Origin: an uncultured Lachnospira sp.
GTDB taxonomy: Bacteria; Bacillota; Clostridia; Lachnospirales; Lachnospiraceae
Assembly: GCA_900772425.1 (NCBI GenBank)
Contig: CAAHEK010000192.1
Location: 1-5,116 of the forward strand
Length of the DNA: 5,116 bases
Reading direction: 5' to 3'
Made by a program: the position numbers and the translations under genes. Below are positions 1 to 5,116 of the stretch, piece after piece. Below the pieces are notes generated by a model, which worked only from the letters and a program-made list of their open reading frames with translations, was not told where the DNA came from and made no database searches. How positions within the stretch are numbered: position 1 is the first letter of the stretch; each line of letters opens with the position of its first letter.

Positions 1-43
1 GATGCCTGAAGATAACTTCTATATAAAATAATAAATAATAAAT

Positions 44-110
44 AAAACGGTCCGGGGGCTAAAATTAAGTTAATGAATTTAACAATAAATTTTAGTCCTC
101 GGACTATTTT
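44..110. terminator. Large stem-loop terminator, probably bidirectional
   Basis: Arms at 49-66 and 88-105 pair over 18 positions. The 21-nt loop holds a smaller 5-bp stem (69-73 with 79-83). An A-run at 44-47 and a T-run at 107-110 flank the stem. Read on the minus strand, the hairpin is followed by a long T-rich tail (47 down to about 20), which suits termination of the CLC operon, whose stop lies about 80 nt upstream. Read on the plus strand, all 18 positions can pair because the three imperfect ones become G-U wobbles; on the minus strand they are A-C mismatches. The structure may therefore also end a plus-strand gene lying left of the window. That it is a terminator is likely; the direction is less certain. 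Confidence 0.7.
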
Positions 111-184
111 GAGTTCATTCAGAGGTTATTTTTTAAAAGCTGTACACATCTTTGCTTATATGATAATAAGAGCATTTATTTATA

Positions 185-1468
185 TTAATGTGAATTACGG
201 TTAATGTATTCTGATTTGTATTTTGAATATACTATTTTCTGGCTGTTATACAGGCTGTAATATCCGGAAAGCAGGTAACTGAGGGCTATGCATAACATTG
301 TAAAATGCATTCCATTAGCTCCAAACATTTCTATTGCAATTATAAATGATGTAAGTGGACAATTTGTAACGCCACAGAATAAGCTTACCATACCGCATGC
401 GGCACACAGACCTACAGGCAATCCAAAGATTGGAGCTAAAAAGCTTCCAAGTGTAGCACCTACAAAAAGTGTGGGAACTATTTCGCCGCCTTTAAATCCA
501 CCACCGAGTGTAACGGCTGTAAAGATTATTTTTAAAAGAAATACATACCATGCGCAGCTTGTTACAAAGCTTCTTGCAATAACATCAGCACCGGCGCCTA
601 AAAAGTCAGTTGTATTAAATACAAATCTCATAAGTATTACAAGACATGCAGCAATTATAATTCTTATGTAAGGATTATCAATATGCTTTGAAAACAAGTG
701 AGAAGTGTTGTGAAGCACTGCACATAAAAGAATACTTGCTAATGCAAAGATTATTGAAAGTATAAGGAATCTTGCACCGGTTGAAGGAGTAAGAGCTACA
801 ACCTCGCCTATATTAAAGCTTGTCGGAGTTACATTAAGTAATCCTGCAATTCCCTGGGCAACAAATGCAGATACAATACATGGCACAAGGGCAGAGTAGT
901 ACATTACACCTACACTTATGACTTCCATTGAAAATACTGCAGCAGCTATAGGCGTTCCGAAAAGAGCCGAAAAACATGCGCTCATGCCACACATTACCAT
1001 AACGCGTGTATCTTTTTCGTCAAATTTAAATAATCTTCCAAGGAAACTTCCTAGTGAACCACCAACCTGAAGAGCTGCACCTTCTCGTCCGGCAGAACCT
1101 CCGCACATGTGTGTAAGCAGGGTGGAGGCTATTATAAGAGGAGCTACCTTTATAGGAACTTCTTCATTTGACTGTATAGCTGTTATTACAAGGTTGGTAC
1201 CGCGGTTCTTTTCTTCGCCTACAATTCTGTATAAAAATACGATTATTATTCCGGCAAAAGGAAGAAGAAAAATAATATAAGAATTAGCTGTACGCATTTC
1301 TGTTACATAGGATAAAGCTTTGTAAAATAAGGCACCTATTAATCCTATTAAAACTCCTGAAAAAATGCCACACGCAAGCCATTTTATTAAAGTAAGGACG
1401 GAGGTAAGACATCTTTGAAAGTCTTTTTTGATTGTTTCTTCAATTTCTAGTTGTTTATGTTTATTCAT
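185..1468 (-). CDS. CLC-family anion transporter, possibly a fluoride/proton antiporter (CLC-F type)
   Basis: A polytopic inner-membrane protein of 427 residues, near the usual length of bacterial CLCs that lack CBS domains. Hydrophobic segments run from about residue 25 to 403. The gating-glutamate motif is intact as GSAGREGAALQ (124-134, Glu129), identifying the CLC fold that exchanges anions for protons. The GSGIP loop of classical Cl-/H+ exchangers is absent; the matching stretch reads RGTNLVI (89-95), with Asn92 near the usual serine. The GxFxP motif is replaced by GGGFKGGEIVP (322-332), carrying Glu329. Asn or Met in the first loop and a glutamate in the second are features I recall for the fluoride-exporting CLC-F branch, so fluoride efflux is a reasonable inference; chloride transport cannot be excluded. 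The ATG start has AGGAG at 1479-1483, ten bases upstream. The gene lies 16 bp after the CYTH gene and is very probably cotranscribed with it. No CBS domains or cytoplasmic C-terminal domain follow the membrane part. Confidence 0.9.
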   Translation of the reverse strand: MNKHKQLEIEETIKKDFQRCLTSVLTLIKWLACGIFSGVLIGLIGALFYKALSYVTEMRTANSYIIFLLPFAGIIIVFLYRIVGEEKNRGTNLVITAIQSNEEVPIKVAPLIIASTLLTHMCGGSAGREGAALQVGGSLGSFLGRLFKFDEKDTRVMVMCGMSACFSALFGTPIAAAVFSMEVISVGVMYYSALVPCIVSAFVAQGIAGLLNVTPTSFNIGEVVALTPSTGARFLILSIIFALASILLCAVLHNTSHLFSKHIDNPYIRIIIAACLVILMRFVFNTTDFLGAGADVIARSFVTSCAWYVFLLKIIFTAVTLGGGFKGGEIVPTLFVGATLGSFLAPIFGLPVGLCAACGMVSLFCGVTNCPLTSFIIAIEMFGANGMHFTMLCIALSYLLSGYYSLYNSQKIVYSKYKSEYINRNSH

Positions 1469-1484
1469 TTGTGTATTTCTCCTG

Positions 1485-1934
1485 TCAGAATACCTTTTTA
1501 CTCATATTACTGTTATGGTATTGTTTATCCATTGTTACATCTTCTTTGAACCATTCAGGTGGAGTATAGGAATTGGCATCTTCGACAGAAGAAAATTCCA
1601 CTTCTGCAAGCACAGTTCCTTTAAAGGCACCTTCAAATATATCTAGTTCAATGGTATAGCCCTGATTATCAGGTATCTCATAACGCTTCTTTGTTATTAT
1701 GTTTCCGTCAGCCTTTTTAAGGAGATGTTCATAAGCTTCTTTGGTGAGTGGGAGATTATATTCTTCATGAGCTAACAGACCATCTCCTTTGTATGTAAGG
1801 TAATATTCGTCATTATCCTGTCTTACACGGACAACGGGCTGTGTTGAAAGATATCCCTGCTCAATAAGCCTGCATTTGTACATATTAAGGTTATCAGGTA
1901 TATTATCTACTAAAAATTTGCGCTCTATTTCCAT
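1485..1934 (-). CDS. CYTH domain protein (triphosphate tunnel metalloenzyme), likely inorganic triphosphatase
   Basis: A cytosolic protein of 149 residues that is one complete CYTH domain. The family signature ExExK is at the N-terminus (MEIERKF: Glu2, Glu4, Lys6). Other expected tunnel residues follow in order: QGYLS (26-30), the RVR pair (Arg36, Arg38), Lys49 in LTYKGDG, Glu57/Glu58, KKR at 82-84, Asp98 in ELDIFEG, and the metal-binding AEVEF (Glu111, Glu113). The C-terminal EDVTMDKQYHNSNM resembles the usual family end. Bacterial single-domain members studied so far hydrolyse tripolyphosphate or related triphosphates with a divalent metal; adenylate cyclase or thiamine-triphosphatase activity is known for other members, so the substrate is not settled. 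The start at 1934 is chosen because GGAGA lies just upstream (1941-1945) and ExExK should sit at the N-terminus; the upstream in-frame ATG at 2009 falls inside the HU terminator. I see no convincing promoter between 1946 and 1990, so read-through from HU or a weak promoter may drive it. It heads the CYTH-CLC operon. Confidence 0.9.
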   Translation of the reverse strand: MEIERKFLVDNIPDNLNMYKCRLIEQGYLSTQPVVRVRQDNDEYYLTYKGDGLLAHEEYNLPLTKEAYEHLLKKADGNIITKKRYEIPDNQGYTIELDIFEGAFKGTVLAEVEFSSVEDANSYTPPEWFKEDVTMDKQYHNSNMSKKVF

Positions 1935-1940
1935 AATTAA

Positions 1941-1945
1941 TCTCC
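1941..1945 (-). promoter_or_regulatory. Ribosome binding site setting the CYTH start
   Basis: GGAGA on the minus strand, six bases before the ATG at 1934. The longer reading frame starting at 2009 has no comparable site, so this supports the 149-residue protein. Confidence 0.75.
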
Positions 1946-1989
1946 ATATAAGTTTATTTTTTGCCATAAATGGGTCGCAGCTATACAAC

Positions 1990-2046
1990 AAAAAAACTGC
2001 CACAGGCATATACTGCTAATATTATACAGTATCTACATGTGACAGT
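1990..2046 (-). terminator. Rho-independent terminator of the HU gene
   Basis: On the minus strand, arms at 2046-2027 and 2015-1996 form a 20-position stem (16 Watson-Crick pairs, two G-U pairs, two mismatches) around an 11-nt AT loop, followed by seven T residues (1996-1990). It begins 22 bases after the HU stop codon. The plus strand lacks a proper T-run after the stem, so it acts mainly on minus-strand transcripts. It should insulate the CYTH-CLC operon from most HU transcription, though the two internal mismatches may allow some read-through. Confidence 0.85.
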
Positions 2047-2068
2047 CTAGGTAGTTGTTTTAACAGAA

Positions 2069-2362
2069 TTATTTCTTCTTCTTTGCAGGTGTGTTAACAG
2101 TTTCCTTTAAAGCCTTACCAGCCTTGAACTTAGGAGCCTTAGAAGCAGGAATCTTGATAGCCTTTCCTGTCTGTGGGTTCTTACCTGTTCTAGCAGCTCT
2201 GTCAGCAACTTCAAATGTACCAAATCCAACTAACTGAATCTTGTCACCCTTCTGTAACTGTTCAGCAACTGTTTCTGTGAAAGCCTTTAAAGCCTTCTCT
2301 GAATCCTTCTTTGAAAGTTCAGCCTTTTCTGCGATAGCAGCAACTAATTCTGACTTATTCAT
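2069..2362 (-). CDS. hup: Histone-like DNA-binding protein HU
   Basis: A 97-residue nucleoid protein of the HU/IHF family, which binds as a dimer and bends or wraps DNA with little sequence preference. Residues 1-40 form the helical dimerisation part (MNKSELVAAIAEKAELSKKD...). The family signature GFGTFEVADRAARTGKNP spans 46-63, with the DNA-arm arginines Arg55 and Arg58 and the intercalating proline Pro63, followed by QTGKAIKIPA. The family core is about 90 residues; here a short basic tail (PAKKKK, 92-97) is added, which may strengthen DNA contact. The gene has its own strong promoter and terminator, so it is probably a highly expressed single-gene unit. The start is supported by AAGGAGG at 2375-2381, though the 12-base gap to the ATG is longer than usual. 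An IHF subunit is less likely, since only one gene is present and the sequence is closer to HU. Confidence 0.97.
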   Translation of the reverse strand: MNKSELVAAIAEKAELSKKDSEKALKAFTETVAEQLQKGDKIQLVGFGTFEVADRAARTGKNPQTGKAIKIPASKAPKFKAGKALKETVNTPAKKKK

Positions 2363-2374
2363 AATAAACTACAT

Positions 2375-2381
2375 CCTCCTT
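2375..2381 (-). promoter_or_regulatory. HU ribosome binding site with long spacing
   Basis: AAGGAGG, a perfect anti-Shine-Dalgarno match, 12 bases from the HU ATG. The three bases directly after it are ATG, followed by TAG, in frame with HU. That ATG is too close to the site to be used efficiently, so the downstream ATG at 2362, where the HU family sequence begins, is the start. Confidence 0.8.
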
Positions 2382-2403
2382 AATAATAAGTAAATAATAA
2401 GTA
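2382..2403 (-). repeat. Exact 11-bp tandem repeat in the HU leader
   Basis: AATAATAAGTA occurs twice head to tail (2382-2392 and 2393-2403) with no mismatch. On the HU transcript this gives two copies of a U/A-rich unit just before the Shine-Dalgarno. With the predicted start near 2404, the leader is almost exactly these two units. It may act as an unstructured AU-rich translation enhancer or be a simple duplication. Confidence 0.75.
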
Positions 2404-2410
2404 TAAATAA

Positions 2411-2439
2411 TTTATAACCCACAAATGACTATTTGTCAA
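2411..2439 (-). promoter_or_regulatory. Sigma-A type promoter of HU
   Basis: On the minus strand, TTGACA (2439-2434, consensus) and TATAAA (2416-2411, five of six) are separated by 17 bp. Predicted transcription start is near 2404, giving a leader of about 40 bases. Its near-perfect match fits the abundance of HU. Confidence 0.85.
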
Positions 2440-2453
2440 TAAAATATCCTGAC

Positions 2454-2487
2454 AAAATGCCATTTTTCGGCAAAAAATCAGCATTTT
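2454..2487 (-). terminator. AT-rich hairpin after the ABC-F gene, probable terminator
   Basis: Arms 2473-2487 and 2454-2467 pair around a 5-nt loop with 13 regular pairs, one possible wobble and one bulged base. It starts seven bases after the ABC-F stop and ends just before the HU -35 box. Only four T residues follow on the minus strand and they belong to the stem, so it is a weaker terminator than the one after HU. It is nearly symmetric, and no plus-strand gene is present to use it. Confidence 0.5.
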
Positions 2488-2494
2488 AAAGAAA

Positions 2495-4432
2495 TTATAT
2501 ATCGGACATAAGATTATCCCATTTTTCGTAGAGCTCATCGAGTTCTGTAGAAAGTTTTTCCTTGTTATTGTGAAGCTCAATAAGCTTTGCTGTATCGGTA
2601 GCCGTTTCTGGTGCGTTGTAGATTTCATCAATATCTTTTAGCTGTTCTTCGATATCAGCAATTCGTTCTTCAATACGTTTCAGTTCATTTTTAATTTTGC
2701 GCTGCTTTGCCATTTCTTCCTTAGACTGCTTCCAATCAGCCTTGGCAGTATTATTGGAATCAGCAGTTTTATCAGCAGGCACATTTTCAGATGAAGCCGG
2801 AATTGACTTAAGAGCCTTTTCTGTCAGTATATCCTTCTTTTCAATATAATAATCATAATTTCCGATATAATTAATTATAGTATGATGAGTCAGTTCAATA
2901 ATTCTTGAAGCAGTAGTGTTGATAAAATATCTGTCATGAGATACATAAAGAACAGTACCTGTATAATTATTGATAGCATTTTCAAGAATTTCTTTTGAAG
3001 AAATGTCTAAATGGTTGGTGGGCTCATCGAGGATGAGGAAGTTGGCATTGGAAAGCATAAGCTTGGCTAAAGAAACTCTGCCACGCTCACCACCGCTTAA
3101 TTCCTTTATGTATTTAAATACATCTTCGCCGGTGAAAAGAAATGCGGCGAGAGTATTGCGGATTTTGGTATTGTTTAAATCAGGGTAAGTGTCCTGAATT
3201 TCTTCAAATATAGTCTTTTCAGGGTCAAGCACATGATGTTCCTGATCGTAATAGCCAATAGTTACATTTGAACCAAGTTTTATTAAGCCTGTATCGGGTG
3301 GTATTAATCCGTTTATCAGCTTAAGAATAGTTGTTTTTCCAGTACCGTTATTACCTATTAAAGCAACATGTTCGCCCTTTTTAATATCAAAGCTTATATC
3401 CTTAAAAAGGCATGGTCCGTCAAATGATTTGGATAAATCAGTTATTGTAAGAACATCATTGCCGCTTTCCTTTTGGGGAGTAAGGGTAAGATGCATCTTG
3501 TCATTTAACTCAACAGGCTTGTCTGCAAGAACCATTTTATCAAGCATTTTTTCCCTGCTTTCTGCCCGCTTTATGGATTTTTCCCTGTTGAACTGTTTTA
3601 ATTTGGTAATAACCTCTTCCTGATGCTTTATTTCACGCTGCTGGTTTAAATATTCCTTTAACTGCATATTTCTAAGTATTGCCTTTTTTGAAGCATAATC
3701 AGTATAGTTGCCGGAAAAAACGGTAGCTTTTGAGTTATCAATTTCTATTATTTTAGTTACAATTTTATCAAGAAAATATCTGTCGTGTGAGACGATAAGG
3801 ACACTTCCGTGATAGGTTGTAAGATAATTTTCAAGCCATCTTACAGATTCCATATCCAGATGGTTGGTAGGCTCATCCAGAATTATAAGATCAGGGTTTG
3901 AAAGAAGAAGCTTACTTAAGGCAACTCTTGTCTTTTGTCCGCCTGACAATGTGTTTACATGAAGTGAGAAGTCTGCCTCATTAAATCCAAGACCCTTTAA
4001 TACGCCTGTGATTTCACTTTTGTAAGCATATCCGTTTGCATTTTCAAATTCATGGTTAAGTGCAGAGTATCTTGAAAGAGTCTTTTCAAGCTCATCACCT
4101 GTGAGGTTTTTCATGCTGGCTTCAAGCTGTCTTAAAGTATTTTCCATATCAATTATGTCCTGCTTTACAGAAAGAAGTTCTTCATAAATAGAGCGGTTGG
4201 TATTTAAGTCCTGCTGCTGTGCAAGATAGCCGAAGGCCTTATTTTTTGACATGGAAACTGTGCCTGAATCAGAAGGCATATTTCCGGTTATAATATTTAA
4301 AAGAGTAGACTTACCTGCACCGTTAATGCCTATGATTGCAGCCTTTTCGTGGTCTTCTATATTAAAAGAACAGTTAGATAAAATAACATCTGTTCCAAAA
4401 GATTTACAAATATTATTACATGAAAGAATCAT
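2495..4432 (-). CDS. ABC-F family ATPase (YdiF/Uup-like ribosome-associated factor)
   Basis: A soluble protein of 645 residues with two fused ABC ATPase domains and no membrane segments, which defines the ABC-F class that acts at the ribosomal E site. Domain 1: Walker A GINGAGKST (35-43), signature LSGGQ (162-166), Walker B ILDEPTNHLD (184-193), switch SHDR (215-218). Domain 2: Walker A GNNGTGKTT (360-368), signature LSGGE (445-449), Walker B ILDEPTNHLD (467-476), SHDR (498-501). A charged helical linker (about 245-328, with a FNREKSIKRAESREKM stretch) corresponds to the P-site tRNA-interacting region. After a low-complexity stretch (about 541-566) comes a C-terminal coiled coil (about 568-643), as in Uup and YdiF. 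All catalytic residues are present. Housekeeping translation roles are more likely than antibiotic protection, since the layout resembles YdiF, no resistance-gene leader is seen and the neighbours are core genes. The start at 4432 has AGGAGG at 4437-4442; the earlier in-frame ATG at 4495 lies upstream of the likely promoter. Confidence 0.93.
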   Translation of the reverse strand: MILSCNNICKSFGTDVILSNCSFNIEDHEKAAIIGINGAGKSTLLNIITGNMPSDSGTVSMSKNKAFGYLAQQQDLNTNRSIYEELLSVKQDIIDMENTLRQLEASMKNLTGDELEKTLSRYSALNHEFENANGYAYKSEITGVLKGLGFNEADFSLHVNTLSGGQKTRVALSKLLLSNPDLIILDEPTNHLDMESVRWLENYLTTYHGSVLIVSHDRYFLDKIVTKIIEIDNSKATVFSGNYTDYASKKAILRNMQLKEYLNQQREIKHQEEVITKLKQFNREKSIKRAESREKMLDKMVLADKPVELNDKMHLTLTPQKESGNDVLTITDLSKSFDGPCLFKDISFDIKKGEHVALIGNNGTGKTTILKLINGLIPPDTGLIKLGSNVTIGYYDQEHHVLDPEKTIFEEIQDTYPDLNNTKIRNTLAAFLFTGEDVFKYIKELSGGERGRVSLAKLMLSNANFLILDEPTNHLDISSKEILENAINNYTGTVLYVSHDRYFINTTASRIIELTHHTIINYIGNYDYYIEKKDILTEKALKSIPASSENVPADKTADSNNTAKADWKQSKEEMAKQRKIKNELKRIEERIADIEEQLKDIDEIYNAPETATDTAKLIELHNNKEKLSTELDELYEKWDNLMSDI

Positions 4433-4436
4433 AAAG

Positions 4437-4442
4437 CCTCCT
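4437..4442 (-). promoter_or_regulatory. Ribosome binding site setting the ABC-F start
   Basis: AGGAGG on the minus strand, four bases before the ATG at 4432. The ABC domain begins right at this ATG (MILSCNNICKSFG), so the 21-residue upstream extension is not translated. Confidence 0.8.
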
Positions 4443-4457
4443 ATATTTCTTACATTA

Positions 4458-4488
4458 ATTATATAAGCATACCATAACTTCGCTACAA
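4458..4488 (-). promoter_or_regulatory. Probable ABC-F promoter
   Basis: On the minus strand a perfect TATAAT (4463-4458) lies 26 bases before the start codon, with TTGTAG (4488-4483) 19 bp upstream; if the -10 is read as TATATA (4465-4460) the spacer is 17 bp. A TGGTATGCT extended -10 candidate sits slightly further upstream. The region is clearly promoter-like but the exact boxes are uncertain. The resulting leader would be under 25 bases, too short for an attenuator. Confidence 0.45.
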
Positions 4489-4510
4489 AAATCAAAAATA
4501 ATATTATATT

Positions 4511-4539
4511 TTGACTTATCTTATTTTTTAATGTATTAT
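4511..4539 (+). promoter_or_regulatory. Sigma-A type promoter of the DEAD-box helicase
   Basis: TTGACT (4511-4516) and TATTAT (4534-4539) are separated by 17 bp; each box matches five of six consensus bases. Transcription should start near 4546, leaving a leader of about 33 bases before the ATG at 4579. It overlaps the upstream in-frame ATG at 4531, which therefore cannot be the start. Confidence 0.8.
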
Positions 4540-4578
4540 CAAAAGGTTAAGAATAAGAAAGGCTGGTATTTTAATTTA

Positions 4579-5116
4579 ATGAAATTTGACGAGTTAAATA
4601 TTGATGAGAGAATTTTAAGAGCAATAGAGGATATGGGATTTGAGGAAGCTTCACCTATTCAGGCAAGAGCTATACCGAGTGTATGCGCAGGAAGAGATGT
4701 AGTAGGACAGGCACAGACAGGAACAGGAAAGACAGCAGCTTACGCAATCCCTATGTTACAGAAGATAAATCCTGATTTAAAGAAAGTTCAGGCAGTAGTG
4801 TTATGCCCTACAAGAGAACTTGCGGTACAGGTTGCAGAGGAAATAAGAAAACTCGCCAAGTATATGAGTGATATAAAGGTACTTCCTATTTATGGAGGAC
4901 AGGAAATAGTAAGACAGATAAAGTCTTTAAAGACAGGTGTACAGATTGTTGTAGGAACACCTGGAAGAGTTATGGATCATATGAGAAGGAAGACTGTCAA
5001 GTTTGATGAGGTCTCATTGGTTGTTCTTGATGAGGCTGATGAAATGCTTGATATGGGCTTTCGTGAGGATATGGAAACAATCCTTACAGATACACCGGAA
5101 AGCAGACAGACAGTTA
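4579..5116 (+). CDS. DEAD-box ATP-dependent RNA helicase (DeaD/CshA-like), 3' end outside the window
   Basis: The first 179 residues of a cytosolic ATP-dependent RNA helicase; the frame stays open to the window edge. The N-terminal RecA-like domain shows, in order, the Q motif (Phe3 to Gln28, with GFEEASPIQ), motif I AQTGTGKT (45-52), motif Ia PTREL (77-81), GG (106-107), motif Ib TPGR (127-130) and motif II DEAD (151-154). Motifs III-VI and any C-terminal RNA-binding domain lie beyond the edge, so full length and subtype cannot be read. DeaD/CshA-type enzymes unwind structured RNA in ribosome assembly, mRNA decay and cold adaptation. The start at 4579 is chosen because the Q motif begins there and the promoter overlaps the earlier in-frame ATG at 4531. 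The ribosome binding site is poor: AGAAAGG (4556-4562), 16 bases away. The gene is divergent from the ABC-F gene across a 146-bp gap. Nothing suggests a broken gene. Confidence 0.95.
   Translation, partial: MKFDELNIDERILRAIEDMGFEEASPIQARAIPSVCAGRDVVGQAQTGTGKTAAYAIPMLQKINPDLKKVQAVVLCPTRELAVQVAEEIRKLAKYMSDIKVLPIYGGQEIVRQIKSLKTGVQIVVGTPGRVMDHMRRKTVKFDEVSLVVLDEADEMLDMGFREDMETILTDTPESRQTV

Noticed and set aside
2..31. Possible C-terminal tail of a plus-strand gene ending with TAA at 29-31
   Set aside because: Only nine codons are visible and another frame also ends nearby, so coding cannot be shown, although it would fit a convergent gene using the terminator at 44-110.
288..671. Plus-strand 127-codon reading frame antisense to the CLC gene
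   Set aside because: It lies entirely within a clear CLC coding region, has no ribosome binding site and looks like no known protein. The other plus-strand frames inside the CLC, CYTH and ABC-F genes were rejected for the same reason.
1935..1995. Fluoride riboswitch before the CYTH-CLC operon
   Set aside because: I looked for the conserved pseudoknot and CUGAU/CUCC segments by eye; the leader is too short and lacks them.
1935..2009. Longer CYTH protein starting at the ATG at 2009
   Set aside because: The extra 25 codons run into the HU terminator hairpin, have no ribosome binding site, and would bury the N-terminal ExExK motif.
2380..2631. Minus-strand 83-codon frame spanning the HU promoter and the ABC-F 3' end
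   Set aside because: It overlaps the ABC-F C-terminus in another frame and runs through the HU promoter and the terminator hairpin; no start signal or protein-like pattern.
2495..4432. ABC-F protein as an antibiotic-resistance factor
   Set aside because: The domain plan with a C-terminal coiled coil is of the housekeeping YdiF/Uup type, there is no attenuator-like leader, and the neighbours are core genes. Only a tree would fully exclude it.
4433..4495. Longer ABC-F protein starting at the ATG at 4495
   Set aside because: The extension covers the likely promoter and the AGGAGG site; the ABC domain begins exactly at the ATG at 4432.
4531..4578. In-frame upstream ATG for the helicase, adding 16 residues
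   Set aside because: It sits inside the predicted promoter just before the -10 box, so it would not be transcribed, and the Q motif begins at the later ATG.

Overview
The window is AT-rich, and its gene content and protein style fit a low-GC Firmicute, most likely a clostridium of the Lachnospiraceae type. This is inferred from the HU, ABC-F and DEAD-box sequences, the strong AGGAGG ribosome binding sites and the AT-rich intergenic regions. No database search was possible. It reads as an ordinary chromosomal housekeeping segment. I see no mobile element, CRISPR array, tRNA, rRNA or sign of recent transfer.

Layout, left to right. Positions 1-184 hold no supported gene but contain a large stem-loop terminator (about 44-110). 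Four minus-strand genes follow, transcribed right to left: an ABC-F ATPase (2495-4432), the histone-like protein HU (2069-2362), a CYTH/triphosphate-tunnel protein (1485-1934) and a CLC-family anion transporter (185-1468). A divergent plus-strand DEAD-box RNA helicase starts at 4579 and runs off the right edge with only its first RecA-like domain present.

Transcription units, inferred from sequence. The ABC-F gene appears to be its own unit, with an approximate promoter at 4458-4488 and an AT-rich hairpin just after its stop. HU has a near-consensus promoter (TTGACA, 17 bp, TATAAA) and a long hairpin with a T-tract after its stop, so it is mainly monocistronic. The CYTH and CLC genes are 16 bp apart, with the CLC ribosome binding site in the gap, and form a two-gene operon. 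The helicase has a near-consensus promoter (TTGACT, 17 bp, TATTAT) that also settles its start codon.

Functionally, the divergent ABC-F/helicase pair both act on ribosomes or RNA, and HU compacts the nucleoid. The most interesting point is the CLC protein. Its selectivity-filter motifs differ from Cl-/H+ exchangers and resemble the fluoride-exporting CLC-F branch, yet no fluoride riboswitch is visible, and it is paired with a probable inorganic triphosphatase. Other points are an in-frame ATG-TAG and an exact 11-bp tandem repeat in the HU leader, and a probably two-way terminator at the left edge. I found no convincing new multi-gene system.
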